A stretch of 50,518 bases of DNA from Alphaproteobacteria bacterium UBA1908 (GCA_002337525.1 DDGG01000017.1:1-50518); one strand, 5' to 3'; positions 42,380 to 50,518 are shown, counted from the first letter of the stretch. Notes: a model not told the origin generated them from the sequence alone. Numbers and translations: made by a program.

Positions 42380-44059
42380 TTATCGTGTTAAAGGTTTGTA
42401 ACGAAGGCGCTGGGGCTGATCAGCTGCTGCTCCAAGGCGCCGTTTCTTATCGGCTTCGTAATCGTGATAGTTTCCTTCAAACCAAACAACCTGGCTATCT
42501 CCTTCAAAGGCCAGGATATGAGTCGCCAGTCGATCAAGGAAAAAACGATCATGGCTTGTAATCAGGGCACAACCAGGAAAATGTTGCAATCCTTCTTCAA
42601 GAGCTCGTAAGGTTTCTACATCCAGATCATTCGTTGGCTCGTCAAGAAGAATAACATTGGCACCCGATTTTAAAACCTTGGCCAGGTGAACCCGATTACG
42701 CTCTCCACCCGAAAGCTGCCCAATCTTTTTCTGTTGGTCCGGTCCTCTGAAATTAAAACGACCGCAATAGGCACGGGAGGGAACTGTTTGCTTACCCAGC
42801 TGAATTTCATCTAAACCATCGGAAATTTCTTCCCAAACAGTTTTTGAGTCGCCAAGGTGATCACGGCTTTGATCAACATATCCAAGATCAACCGTTTCAC
42901 CAACTTTAACAGTACCACTGTCTGGTATTTCCTGACCCGTAATCATTTTGAAAAGTGTTGACTTCCCTGCCCCGTTTGGCCCGATAATACCTACAATCGC
43001 CCCAGGAGGTATACGAAAAGACAAATCCTCAATAAGAAGACGATCCCCAAATGCCTTTTTCAAATGGTCAGCTTCAATGACGTTGTCTCCAAGACGTTTA
43101 CCCGCCGGAATAACAATCTGGGCGCTCTGCTGACGCTTCTCGCTTTCCTGAGATAAAAGCGATTCATAAGCTGATACACGTGCCTTGCTTTTAGCCTGTC
43201 TTGCTTTAGGGGATGATCGTATCCACTCTAGCTCCTGTTTAAGAGAGCGTTGTCTGGCATCTTCCTGCTTTTGTTCCTGGGAAAGGCGTTTTTCCTTATA
43301 TTCCAGCCATGCGGAATAATTGCCTTCAAAAGGAAAAGCTTCTCCACGATCCAGCTCAAGAATCCACCCCACAACATTATCCAGAAAATAGCGATCGTGG
43401 GTAATCAGAACAACAGTACCGGCATAATCCTGGAGATAGCGCTCAAGCCAGGCAACAGATTCAGCGTCCAGATGGTTGGTAGGTTCATCTAGCAAAAGCA
43501 TGTCCGGACGTTGTAACAATAGACGGCAAAGTGCAACACGACGACGCTCCCCCCCGGAAAGTTTCGTAACATCCGAGTCTCCCGCAGGGCAACGAAGAGC
43601 ATCCATCGCAATTTCAACGGTACGATCAAGATCCCATGCATTGGCAGCATCGATCTTTTCCTGAAGTTCTGCCTGATCCGTAATCAGGGTATTCATTTCC
43701 TCATCCGTCATTTCTTCGGCAAAACGGGCACTCAGGACTTCAAATTTTTCAAGGAGCTCTTTTGTTTCCTTCACGCCTTCCATGACGTTGCCAAGAACAT
43801 CAAGATCGGAATTCAGGTGGGGTTCTTGGGGCAAGTACCCCACAGTCAAGCCATCCGCCGACCAGGCTTCTCCCTGAAATTCTGTATCGAGACCCGCCAT
43901 AAGCTTTAAAAGCGTCGATTTTCCGGCCCCATTCACACCAATGACACCAATTTTTGCGCCAGGGAAAAAGGAAAGATAGACATTTTTAAAAACCTGACGT
44001 CCCCCGGGATAGGTTTTGCTTAAGTCCTTCATTACATAAGAATATTGATAAGAAGCCAT
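42380..44059 (-). CDS. ettA: Energy-dependent translational throttle protein EttA
   Basis: EttA is an ABC-F ATPase that binds the ribosomal E site and gates the first steps of translation according to energy status. The 559-residue protein has two ATPase cassettes: Walker A GVNGAGKSTL with signature LSGGERRRVALCRLL and Walker B LLLDEPTNHLD, then GPNGAGKSTLF with LSGGERNRVHLAKVL and ILLDEPTNDLD. The arm segment between subdomains and the linker (EEMTDEEMNTL, SSPKARQAKSKARV) are of the EttA type. I choose ATG 44059 (MASYQYSY). It has its own terminator. Confidence 0.94.
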   Translation of the reverse strand: MASYQYSYVMKDLSKTYPGGRQVFKNVYLSFFPGAKIGVIGVNGAGKSTLLKLMAGLDTEFQGEAWSADGLTVGYLPQEPHLNSDLDVLGNVMEGVKETKELLEKFEVLSARFAEEMTDEEMNTLITDQAELQEKIDAANAWDLDRTVEIAMDALRCPAGDSDVTKLSGGERRRVALCRLLLQRPDMLLLDEPTNHLDAESVAWLERYLQDYAGTVVLITHDRYFLDNVVGWILELDRGEAFPFEGNYSAWLEYKEKRLSQEQKQEDARQRSLKQELEWIRSSPKARQAKSKARVSAYESLLSQESEKRQQSAQIVIPAGKRLGDNVIEADHLKKAFGDRLLIEDLSFRIPPGAIVGIIGPNGAGKSTLFKMITGQEIPDSGTVKVGETVDLGYVDQSRDHLGDSKTVWEEISDGLDEIQLGKQTVPSRAYCGRFNFRGPDQQKKIGQLSGGERNRVHLAKVLKSGANVILLDEPTNDLDVETLRALEEGLQHFPGCALITSHDRFFLDRLATHILAFEGDSQVVWFEGNYHDYEADKKRRLGAAADQPQRLRYKPLTR

Positions 44060-44251
44060 GGATCTCACTAAAACAGTTCATAGATATGATCCCCTTATAA
44101 CTGAAACAGAAAAATTTTACAAAAGGTCTCTTTGGAAAAAGCAAATCACATATTGTTACGGGTATCACTTTGTTTACAGTTACAAAATAGACTCTTGTTA
44201 AGAATAAAAAAGAATCATAACTTAATATTCTAATCCCTAAAGGAAAAACCT

Positions 44252-45232
44252 GTGGTTTTTAAAATAGAATGGGAAAGATCTGAAGACTCCCATGATCTTC
44301 CTAAAAACATCATTCCAGAAATGTTAGAAGCTGCTTCTCTGACGACACAAGTAAAAAAGCATCATATTGTATCAGGTGGTTGTGCAAATCTTAATATTAA
44401 ACTCACTTTAAAAGGAGATACTCCACCCTTGATTCTGCGCCTTTATCTTCGGGATAAAAGCGCTGCCCTGCGGGAAAAGAAAACAGGAGATCTTCTTCAG
44501 GGAATTATATCCGCCCCTAAAAGCTACTTTATAGGCACTACAGGCGCTTTTTGTTTTGCGATTACAAATTTCATACCTGGCATATCCTTGCGTAATCTGT
44601 TGCTTGGGAATGAAACGTATGACCTTCAAGAAATTATGTTTGAAATAGGAACACTGCTTTTCGAAATGCAGCATATAGGCTTTCCTGAAACAGGTTTTTT
44701 TGATGAAACACTCCAGGTTATAACCCCTATCAACCGTAAATCGTATTTTACTTTTGCTAAAGAATGCCTGAAAAAACCAACTGTCTCTTCGCAATTGCCT
44801 TCTGAAACTCTTTTCAGGCTCCAGCATCATTTTGAAGAAAAAAAGATTTTATTTCCCGATAAAGAAGAAAAACACCTCGTTCATGGAGATTTCGATCCTT
44901 CAAATATTTTCGTTCATAAAGTTAAGAATAAATGGAAAATTTCTGGGGTTCTTGACTGGGAATTTGCCTATTCAGGATCGACTCTTGGCGATATTGCAAC
45001 ACTGTTGCGGTATGCTCATCAAATGCCTCCAGGCTTCACAAGCTCATTTCTGAGAGGATTAACCGACAGTGGTCTTGACTTACCCTCTAACTGGTCATCC
45101 ACAGTCCATCTTCTAAATTTACTTTCTCTCCTGGACTTCTTAGGACGCTACGACCCCGCAAGATACCCAAAAAGAATTAAGGATATACTTTGTCTAATGA
45201 AGCATATTATAAGTGAACTTGATAAAGTTTAA
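44252..45232 (+). CDS. Aminoglycoside phosphotransferase-family kinase
   Basis: A 326-residue protein of the APH/choline-kinase fold. It has the Brenner catalytic loop LVHGDFDPSNIFVHK and the metal-binding ISGVLDWEFAYSGSTLGDIATLLRY, with an N-terminal ATP lobe (LILRLYLRDKSAA). The start is GTG, seven bases after AAAGGA. It may phosphorylate a small metabolite or a sugar/thiamine-like substrate rather than an antibiotic; the substrate cannot be told. The next gene, csaA, starts just 19 bases after its stop. Confidence 0.75.
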   Translation: MVFKIEWERSEDSHDLPKNIIPEMLEAASLTTQVKKHHIVSGGCANLNIKLTLKGDTPPLILRLYLRDKSAALREKKTGDLLQGIISAPKSYFIGTTGAFCFAITNFIPGISLRNLLLGNETYDLQEIMFEIGTLLFEMQHIGFPETGFFDETLQVITPINRKSYFTFAKECLKKPTVSSQLPSETLFRLQHHFEEKKILFPDKEEKHLVHGDFDPSNIFVHKVKNKWKISGVLDWEFAYSGSTLGDIATLLRYAHQMPPGFTSSFLRGLTDSGLDLPSNWSSTVHLLNLLSLLDFLGRYDPARYPKRIKDILCLMKHIISELDKV

Positions 45233-45251
45233 CCTAAAAAGGCAAAATGAA

Positions 45252-45590
45252 ATGACAATCATCAGCTATAATGAATTCGAGCGAGTTGATCTGCGTTCCG
45301 GCACAATCATAAGAGCCGAACCTTTCCCGAGGACAAAAAAACCAGCCTTTAAAATATGGGCAGACTTCGGAAATAAAATAGGGCATTTACAAACTTCTGC
45401 CCAAGTAACAGATCATTACTCTCCTCAAACGTTAGTAGGCAAAAAAATTATCGGATGTGTAAATTTAGGTGAAAAGAATATTGCCGGTTTTATATCACAG
45501 TTTTTACTCGTTGGTTTTCCAGATCATGAGAATAAAATTTACTTGGCAACATTTGATCCGAAAGTTCCTGACGGGGAGAAAATGAAATAA
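45252..45590 (+). CDS. csaA: CsaA-like tRNA-binding/chaperone protein
   Basis: The 112-residue product is a stand-alone OB-fold tRNA-binding domain like CsaA: FERVDLRSGTIIRAEPFP, KPAFKIWADFG and QTSAQVTDHYSPQTLVGKKIIGCVNLG are the family's strands, ending FLLVGFPD. CsaA has been described as a secretion chaperone in Bacillus, though a tRNA-related role is also suggested. The start at ATG 45252 (MTIISYNEF) is preceded by AAAAAGG nine bases upstream; a frame from 45213 overlaps the previous gene. Confidence 0.88.
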   Translation: MTIISYNEFERVDLRSGTIIRAEPFPRTKKPAFKIWADFGNKIGHLQTSAQVTDHYSPQTLVGKKIIGCVNLGEKNIAGFISQFLLVGFPDHENKIYLATFDPKVPDGEKMK

Positions 45591-45611
45591 AATACCCCGT
45601 ATAAATATAAT

Positions 45612-45640
45612 TTGACAATTACAATCAAACAAACTAAATA
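45612..45640 (+). promoter_or_regulatory. Possible promoter of the 45675 gene
   Basis: A perfect -35 box TTGACA (45612-45617) is followed after 17 bases by TAAATA. The -10 match is moderate. It lies about 35 bases before the secreted-protein start. Confidence 0.35.
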
Positions 45641-45674
45641 GATAAAATCTTACAAATATATTATGGTTATTAAT

Positions 45675-46940
45675 ATGAATAAATATTTTCTATTTTTTAT
45701 TTTCACAATACTTTCATTACCTGATACTGCTATAGCATCAGCTTCTGGTGCTGCCGCAACAGTAAGCAGCAGAAATGAAGACGACTGCGAAACAAAATAT
45801 GCCCGACAATGTGCCCTGATTGATCAACACCTGGAAAACCCCCAGGGCAATATCCAGGCCATGAACGACTACACCGTGGCCTCTCTGAGAGAAAATCCGG
45901 ATTTCATTGCAGCTCAAGCTTTCCTGCAAGGTCTTGACTCTTTCCCACTTCCTGAAAACCTGCAATCTCTTGAAGGGTACTCTGACCTTACCTATTCCCA
46001 AAAAGTAATGCTTACATGCCAGGTTGAGATGCAATCACCCCCTTTCATCAGCAAAACACTACCTGCACACATTCGGGATATTGCCGACCTCTATTCCATA
46101 ATGTTATCCACAAACTTACACTCTGAAGAGGCCATTACAGCCTTGTGTGAACATGAATACCCTGTTGTATCTGTATCAGGAACAAACTTTAGAGATTTTA
46201 TGGATCCTTTCAGATCTATGCGTCAGAAAGTAGAAAGAGAGGTTATGAGAAATGATGTTTTTTGCTCTAGTCAGCAAGACCCACGGGACATTGCTCTTCC
46301 GCTCGTTTTAACAGGAGAAGATAGTATTTTTGACTTCAAAACATTCTTTTATGCTCTTTCAAAAGGAGTCGCCTTGTGGGGTCTTTGCAAGGATGATTTC
46401 CCTGGTCATGGAGGCGTTTTTCCTTCGCCCTTGGTTGCCAAGAGTCATGACGATGGACATTATGCAGAAATAGTCGATAGAAATATTCCTTACAAAATTG
46501 CCGAAAAAAAATTCTCTCTTTTAAAAGAGTTTGCCGGTCGTTTTTTAGACACCCTCTCTCATGATGGCATTTTTACAACTGCCGCAGAAAAAAAACAGGC
46601 TGAATATGCTGCTTTTGTGATGATTCACGAAGCTCAAATCAAAAAGTTTTGTGTGACAGTGACGTCTTCCCTGGACCCAAGATCACCCTTCCTAAAGTTA
46701 TTTGATAGCGTGCAACAAAGATTTGGCCTGGAAGAATACAGATCACAATATAGCTCGGAATTCACAAAAGCTTTCTTTTCAGACCTTGCAGCAGAGATTG
46801 TTAAAGTCAAGCCCGACCTGGAAGAAGCTATTTTCCCGGATGGACCAGAAACTTATGATCTTGATCGCACTATTGAAGAACATGTCAACCTGGTTAATTG
46901 GTTAAAAGGCAGGCTGTCTCCTATTCTTGAATCATATTAA
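45675..46940 (+). CDS. Large secreted protein of unknown function
   Basis: A 421-residue protein with a signal peptide (MNKYFLFFIFTILSLPD, cleavage near AIASA, residue ~22). The mature part is soluble, mostly helical in look, rich in Asp/Glu/Phe, with scattered cysteines. It has no motif I know; no metal, protease or toxin signature stands out. Starting at ATG 45675 gives the cleaner signal peptide; ATG 45663 would add four residues. A strong terminator follows. Its size and lack of relatives in view make it a candidate effector or envelope protein specific to this lineage. Confidence 0.6.
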   Translation: MNKYFLFFIFTILSLPDTAIASASGAAATVSSRNEDDCETKYARQCALIDQHLENPQGNIQAMNDYTVASLRENPDFIAAQAFLQGLDSFPLPENLQSLEGYSDLTYSQKVMLTCQVEMQSPPFISKTLPAHIRDIADLYSIMLSTNLHSEEAITALCEHEYPVVSVSGTNFRDFMDPFRSMRQKVEREVMRNDVFCSSQQDPRDIALPLVLTGEDSIFDFKTFFYALSKGVALWGLCKDDFPGHGGVFPSPLVAKSHDDGHYAEIVDRNIPYKIAEKKFSLLKEFAGRFLDTLSHDGIFTTAAEKKQAEYAAFVMIHEAQIKKFCVTVTSSLDPRSPFLKLFDSVQQRFGLEEYRSQYSSEFTKAFFSDLAAEIVKVKPDLEEAIFPDGPETYDLDRTIEEHVNLVNWLKGRLSPILESY

Positions 46941-46958
46941 AAGCAATCTTCACCTTAT

Positions 46959-46999
46959 AACGGTTCATATAAAAGGCGAATTTTGTATGAACCGTTTTT
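46959..46999 (+). terminator. Rho-independent terminator
   Basis: AACGGTTCATA (46959-46969) pairs with TATGAACCGTT (46986-46996), followed by TTT, in the convergent gap between the secreted-protein gene and hipA. The T-run is on the plus strand. Confidence 0.7.
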
Positions 47000-47009
47000 A
47001 GAAAAAGAC

Positions 47010-48263
47010 CTAGACGGGGACAATCTCCCTAAGGATTGAGGCTCTTTTTTCAATCAGCGAGCAAATATCATCAATGACAGGAGATTTCCATCCTTCTCCA
47101 ATAAAAGATTGTTTCAAATCCAGCATATGATCAAGAGCTTTAATCGCAAGATTCTTAAGCTGTTTTTCAAGATTGGCTCGTGCCGATCTTGTCTCTGGTA
47201 CAAGTCCATACCAGTGGTGCAAAGAAATTTTATCAGGATCGTCACACCCCCCAATATTCATAGCCATTTTATTTGATAAGTTCTGGTATACGTTTGTACT
47301 CAACAAATCATATACAGGGGCCAATTCTGGTTTAGACCCTCTATACAACAAGGAATAATTCTTGCCATGGGCATCTGAGTTTCCAATCAAGTAATTGAAG
47401 ATGATTCGTTCCTGGAAATAAAGATGATCAAGGCCTGGCTTGACTGAGTGCGAGGATATAAGGTGACGACACTGCTCTATATCTGGCCCCCCTTCTCTCT
47501 CGTATTTCATTTCTGGTAAAATCCCCAATGCCTGGCAAAAATCTTCCTGATGAAGCCGTGCTACATGCCCTGTGTCATCAAGGATTCTATCGTACCGTTT
47601 CACGATATAACACGGCACATCATCAACAAAGTAAAGGGTTGCATCAGGGGCTGCAAGGCCAACTTTTCTGGCAAGACGCATACAAAAAAGCTCATTATAA
47701 GCACTGTCTGCAATATCTTCGATCGGAGGTTTTAGAATATGCGTTGTTGGATGACCTCCCTTAATCAGGCAAACCTTACCATTGTGAAATCCAGTTGCTA
47801 TTTTTTCCTGGGCCCCCGCCAAGGAAAAGCGCAGATTATTTACATCAGCTAACAGGGGGTATCGCGTCAACCTCTCAAGAAGATAACGCAGATGATTTTT
47901 ATCCAGGACTTCTACATCTTCTTCAGAGAAATCTTGCAATTCTTGGTCTTTAGGATAAAAGGACACTCCTCCGGCACAGTCCCCTCCAATGGCCTCCAGC
48001 AAGGCAAAAGTATTATTCTCGGAAAGTCCCAAATATCGTGCCAGTCTTTTGCGAATAATATCATCCGGTAACAAACCAGAAAAAAATGCTTTGACAGCAT
48101 AACCTTCAAAAGTCTCACTTTGAAGAGGTAAGGAAAGGGAAATTCCTGATGTCGACTGATTTAGAAAGCGCGGTGAATAGGTAAAAGCAAGAGATCCATC
48201 AAAGCATTGGGCCAATTCACCAACAAAGACTTCATTCATATAGACATAAAGGGTTCTTTCCAT
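47010..48263 (-). CDS. hipA: HipA-type serine/threonine kinase toxin
   Basis: HipA is a Ser/Thr kinase that, when free of HipB, phosphorylates glutamyl-tRNA synthetase in E. coli and induces dormancy. The 417-residue product has the N-terminal HipA domain (YVYMNEVFVGEL), the SLAGAQEKIATG loop around the autophosphorylation region, the ILKPP/YNELFCM segment, the catalytic loop YLIGNSDAHGKNY and metal DLLST. No key residue is obviously lost, so it may be active. Its start overlaps the hipB stop by one base. The target in this organism is unknown. Confidence 0.9.
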   Translation of the reverse strand: MERTLYVYMNEVFVGELAQCFDGSLAFTYSPRFLNQSTSGISLSLPLQSETFEGYAVKAFFSGLLPDDIIRKRLARYLGLSENNTFALLEAIGGDCAGGVSFYPKDQELQDFSEEDVEVLDKNHLRYLLERLTRYPLLADVNNLRFSLAGAQEKIATGFHNGKVCLIKGGHPTTHILKPPIEDIADSAYNELFCMRLARKVGLAAPDATLYFVDDVPCYIVKRYDRILDDTGHVARLHQEDFCQALGILPEMKYEREGGPDIEQCRHLISSHSVKPGLDHLYFQERIIFNYLIGNSDAHGKNYSLLYRGSKPELAPVYDLLSTNVYQNLSNKMAMNIGGCDDPDKISLHHWYGLVPETRSARANLEKQLKNLAIKALDHMLDLKQSFIGEGWKSPVIDDICSLIEKRASILREIVPV

Positions 48264-48478
48264 TATAAAACTTCTCCCTCAATCTGAAGCTCTAAACCCA
48301 ACATATTAAGAACCGTGATAGTTTTCCCGATATAGCAAGACTCTTTCCCGTGCTCTAGATCACGAATGAATCGGATACCAACGCCCGCGACTGCTGCAAG
48401 CTGCTCTTGCGTCAAACCCTGCTTCTTTCGTGTCCGACGAATAACTTGCCCAAGAATTTTCATCTTTGTTAAATACAT
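48263..48478 (-). CDS. hipB: HipB-type antitoxin, HTH repressor
   Basis: A 71-residue XRE-family helix-turn-helix protein (VIRRTRKKQGLTQEQLAAVAG, then RFIRDLEHGKES), immediately upstream of hipA. It should neutralise HipA and repress the operon. The ATG at 48478 follows AAGGG nine bases upstream; another ATG five codons in (MKILGQ) is possible. Its C-terminus (GLELQIEGEVL) is slightly extended compared with minimal XRE domains, as in HipB. Confidence 0.88.
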   Translation of the reverse strand: MYLTKMKILGQVIRRTRKKQGLTQEQLAAVAGVGIRFIRDLEHGKESCYIGKTITVLNMLGLELQIEGEVL

Positions 48479-48481
48479 AAT

Positions 48482-48551
48482 TCAACCCTTTCAGGATTAT
48501 TCTATACACAAAAAAGGTTTATATCAATTAATAATCCCAATCGGAATTATT
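48482..48551 (-). promoter_or_regulatory. hipBA promoter with candidate operators
   Basis: On the minus strand TTGATA (48522-48527) and TAGAAT (48499-48504) are separated by exactly 17 bases, a near-consensus promoter. An imperfect palindrome (48530-48551, AATAAT...ATTATT with CC/GG centre) lies just upstream, and a 14-base element TCAACCCTTTCAGG (48482-48495) covers the initial transcript and ribosome-binding site. These are likely HipB sites by position, though the match to the known TATCC-N8-GGATA is loose. Confidence 0.6.
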
Positions 48552-48572
48552 AAATTCAAACAAAGCAAGAAA

Positions 48573-48598
48573 AATATCAACCCTTTCAGGTTGATATT
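48573..48598. repeat. 10-bp inverted repeat: terminator or operator
   Basis: AATATCAACC and GGTTGATATT form perfect arms around CTTTCA. On the minus strand TTTC follows, so it could terminate the SnoaL-like gene at 48622. It also contains the same TCAACCCTTTCAGG element as the hip promoter, so it may be a third HipB site. Confidence 0.55.
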
Positions 48599-48621
48599 AA
48601 TTTAGTTATTGGGAATTTACT

Positions 48622-49035
48622 CTAGGATATTGCTTCTTTTTTATCCGGATTTTGAAAAATATCCTTTTGGATTTCATCAAAAGGGCGAGCATCGTAAAAA
48701 AGCTCTATGCTCGTAATAAAGTGATCCTTAAATGACATAAGAGTAGACGATCTTAAAACTCCAATTGAGTTGGAAAAGATAAAGTCAGACACCAGCACCA
48801 CTTGATCGCCAGAGCTAAATTGAGAGCGAATTTTGATATCTTTCAGAACCTTTCTTAGATTTTTTGCTGCCTCAATTACAGCCTCCCTACCGGATAGTTC
48901 GGCAAGTGGACCTAAAAAGGAAACCTGAGGATCCAGACGTTGCCCCATACCCACAAAATCATCCTTTAACATCAGATTATAATAGTCTTCAGCAAAACCT
49001 AAGTTTATTTTATCATCATAAGTACTTGAATTCAT
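48622..49035 (-). CDS. SnoaL-like/NTF2-fold protein
   Basis: A 137-residue protein with the SnoaL-like NTF2 cone fold: an N-terminal helix pair (FAEDYYNLMLKDDFVGM), the SFLGPLAELSGREAVIEAAKNL middle and the beta strands up to SIELFYDARPF. Such proteins bind or convert small hydrophobic molecules; many are polyketide cyclase- or isomerase-like, others only binders. The ATG at 49035 (MNSSTYDD) is preceded by GGAG at good spacing, and I prefer it to the ATG at 49047. It is divergent from marR 55 bases away, so MarR may control it. Confidence 0.7.
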   Translation of the reverse strand: MNSSTYDDKINLGFAEDYYNLMLKDDFVGMGQRLDPQVSFLGPLAELSGREAVIEAAKNLRKVLKDIKIRSQFSSGDQVVLVSDFIFSNSIGVLRSSTLMSFKDHFITSIELFYDARPFDEIQKDIFQNPDKKEAIS

Positions 49036-49090
49036 GTGTTTCTCCATATATATTATAAGTACACTGATAACTTAATATAAGGACCCTGAT
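49036..49090. promoter_or_regulatory. Shared SnoaL-like/marR regulatory gap
   Basis: This short gap between divergent genes holds an imperfect palindrome (ATAAGT...ACTTAAT, about 49054-49076) and a TATAAT-like box facing the minus strand. It is the natural place for autoregulation by the MarR protein. Confidence 0.4.
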
Positions 49091-49549
49091 ATGTCAACAT
49101 GTATCAAAAAAAGTTTTATGGGAATAGGATATGGCCTAAAGCAAACTCAGCATGTCTTGAGAATTCATATGGATGACGCTCTAAGGCCCCTCTCCTTGAC
49201 AACGCCCCAATATGCTGTTCTTTCTCAATTAGAGATGAAACCAGGCATTTCCAATGCTGATTTAGCGCGTGCATCCTTTATTACCCCTCAAACCATGCAC
49301 GGTATTGTTTCTAATTTAGAAAAAAATAGTCTGGTTAAGCGAAAACAGGACTCTCAACATGGTAGAATTCTCTGTACTGAGCTCACAAAACAAGGAATTA
49401 AAGCTGTTAAACTTGCTCATAAACTCATCCGTGAAGTCGAAAACAATATGACGCGCACGTTATCTGAAGAACATACAATGCTTTTGGAAAAACTGCTTCT
49501 TGAGTGCATTGATAACCTTAATGCGACCAAAAATAACGGTGAAATATGA
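49091..49549 (+). CDS. MarR-family transcriptional regulator
   Basis: A 152-residue winged-helix regulator of the MarR family. It has LRPLSLTTPQYAVLSQLEMKPG, the recognition helix region ISNADLARASFITPQTMHGIVSNLE and the wing RKQDSQHGRILCTELTKQG. Ligands are usually small aromatic or lipophilic compounds or oxidants. AAGGA lies seven bases before the ATG. It is divergent from the SnoaL-like gene and probably represses it and itself; the signal is unknown. Confidence 0.85.
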   Translation: MSTCIKKSFMGIGYGLKQTQHVLRIHMDDALRPLSLTTPQYAVLSQLEMKPGISNADLARASFITPQTMHGIVSNLEKNSLVKRKQDSQHGRILCTELTKQGIKAVKLAHKLIREVENNMTRTLSEEHTMLLEKLLLECIDNLNATKNNGEI

Positions 49550-49631
49550 ATATGAATCTGAATTCAACTCTCCTAAAGGGAAAAATGGGTAATTCTTCCT
49601 GAAAATAAAAAGTATTTTAAAACTCTCAATT

Positions 49632-50135
49632 TTATTTTTCATATTCATTTGAAAGTTCAATCAAATTATCATCAGGATCACGAACATAAACCGAGCGTAA
49701 CTTGAATTTAGCTCCCGTTCGATCTATCGGACCTTCTATGATCTTAATATTGTTCTTTTTAAGCTCCTTGATGACATCTTCAAGAGGAGTTTCAACAATA
49801 AAACATAAATCTGCTGAACCAGGTGTTGGAATTTTTGCTTTGGGCTCGAATTCTTTTCCTGCCTCATGCAGATTGATTTTTTGTGACCCAAAAGCCAGAG
49901 CTTTTCTATTGTTGCCAAATGTTATTTCCTTCATACCAAGGCTTTTATAAAACACAAGTGCATGATCAATAGATTTCACTGTTAGCACAAGATGATCAAG
50001 GTTACGTATCTTCATATTAGATTCTCCGGACTTTAATGAGTGTAAACCAGATGAACTTTCTGCCAAAACAGAATATGAAAATGTTAACAGTGATATAGCC
50101 GCTGCTGAAAGAAAAATACTAACTTTGTTTCTCAT
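49632..50135 (-). CDS. VOC-family (glyoxalase-like) protein with apparent signal peptide
   Basis: The C-terminal ~127 residues are a vicinal-oxygen-chelate domain (NLDHLVLTVKSIDHALVFYKSLGM, SADLCFIVETPLEDVI, SVYVRDPDDNLIELSNEY) with the likely metal ligands His (LDH) and Glu (IELS). The first 40 residues look like a signal peptide and spacer (MRNKVSIFLSAAAISLLTFS ... ). An internal ATG at 50015 (MKIRNLDHL) has a good GGAGA site seven to eight bases upstream, so a cytoplasmic form without the leader may also be made. Export of a VOC protein is unusual but known. Confidence 0.75.
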   Translation of the reverse strand: MRNKVSIFLSAAAISLLTFSYSVLAESSSGLHSLKSGESNMKIRNLDHLVLTVKSIDHALVFYKSLGMKEITFGNNRKALAFGSQKINLHEAGKEFEPKAKIPTPGSADLCFIVETPLEDVIKELKKNNIKIIEGPIDRTGAKFKLRSVYVRDPDDNLIELSNEYEK

Positions 50136-50240
50136 GTGTTCACCACATGTTTTTCCTGCATATCCTTAGAAAAATCTAGTCATAGTCATAATTATGAACT
50201 GGTTATATTTAAGAGTGTAGAAATAAGTTTTTTAAGTCAA

Positions 50241-50331
50241 TGGCGGAGAGAGCGGGATTCGAACCCGCGATACGGGGTTACCGTATACACACTTTCCAGG
50301 CGTGCGCCTTCAACCACTCGGCCACCTCTCC
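50241..50331 (-). tRNA. tRNA-Ser (anticodon GGA)
   Basis: A 91-base tRNA with a long variable arm typical of serine: acceptor GGAGAGG pairs with CTCTCC, the D-loop contains GAGTGGTTGAAGG, the anticodon loop is CTGGAAA (anticodon GGA), the T-loop is GGTTCGAATCC. CCA is encoded at 50241-50243. It is transcribed on the minus strand; no other RNA lies near. Confidence 0.96.
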
Positions 50332-50518
50332 CCTGATATCGTATCAGCATACAGACACCGCCATCCTGATATGATGACTTTGCTGCGATACAGCTATACC
50401 TTATGATGCAATTAAAATCAAACCCTTCAAACATTTTTCATAACAAAAAGCTAAATCAACAAGTGAAATATATGTTCTTTAAAGAATCTATTGATAAGAT
50501 GGCGTCCCCAAGGGGATT

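Noticed and set aside
50136..50434. Short frames over the tRNA-Ser gene
   Set aside because: They cover the tRNA itself, and the translations are the familiar artefacts of tRNA genes.

Overview
The window is a single AT-rich stretch of a bacterial chromosome that looks like an alphaproteobacterium with reduced, host-associated habits. Grounds for this (inference): low GC; a GapR/DUF2312 nucleoid gene, a family typical of Alphaproteobacteria; an alphaproteobacterial-looking ftsEX neighbourhood (MJ0042 zinc-ribbon gene, ftsE, ftsX, YdcF, plsC); a ccmC-D-E-F-G-H cytochrome c maturation run; and many orphan secreted proteins, pseudogene fragments and lone toxin-antitoxin genes of the kind seen in intracellular groups such as Holosporales/Paracaedibacter-like bacteria. 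The exact taxon cannot be fixed from the sequence alone.

Layout. (1) 0.2-5.8 kb is accessory: a secreted orphan, a decayed recombinase, a secreted class-3 lipase, a broken phospholipase D-like gene, a lipoprotein, an AlkD DNA glycosylase and two small exported/membrane proteins. (2) 5.9-19.7 kb is an envelope block: hldE, gmhA and a gmhB-like phosphatase (ADP-heptose synthesis), two family-9 glycosyltransferases (heptosyltransferase-like), a phosphomannomutase/phosphoglucomutase, ugd and galU (UDP-glucose and UDP-glucuronate), with ftsE-ftsX, a YdcF-like protein, plsC and apaG in between; rlmH closes it. (3) 19.7-20.8 kb is a gene-poor gap with a small repeat protein, a remnant reading frame and a GC-richer segment with nested inverted repeats. 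(4) 20.8-32.7 kb is housekeeping on the minus strand: hpf, then a tight dnaB-alr-mlaE-mlaF-radA-cvpA run, a methyltransferase, and eamA-pyk-ubiB. (5) 32.8-34.8 kb: gapR and two secreted orphans. (6) 34.9-39.3 kb: ccmC-D-E-F-G-H, including a 49-residue ccmD. (7) 39.3-46.9 kb: an acyltransferase, a LOG-family enzyme, VOC proteins, ettA, a phosphotransferase, csaA and a large secreted orphan. (8) 47.0-50.5 kb: a hipBA toxin-antitoxin pair with a readable promoter, a divergent SnoaL-like/marR pair, a VOC protein with an apparent signal peptide, and tRNA-Ser(GGA).

Together the genes describe a cell that keeps a heptose-containing lipopolysaccharide core, outer-membrane lipid trafficking (mlaEF), c-type cytochromes and a full replicative helicase, while exporting a set of small unknown proteins and one probable lipase. 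I found no CRISPR array, no rRNA, no intact insertion sequence and no clearly new multi-gene system. The best candidates for something undescribed are the structured segment near 20.5 kb, the orphan secreted proteins, and the lipase with a cysteine-rich hydrophobic insert between its catalytic residues.
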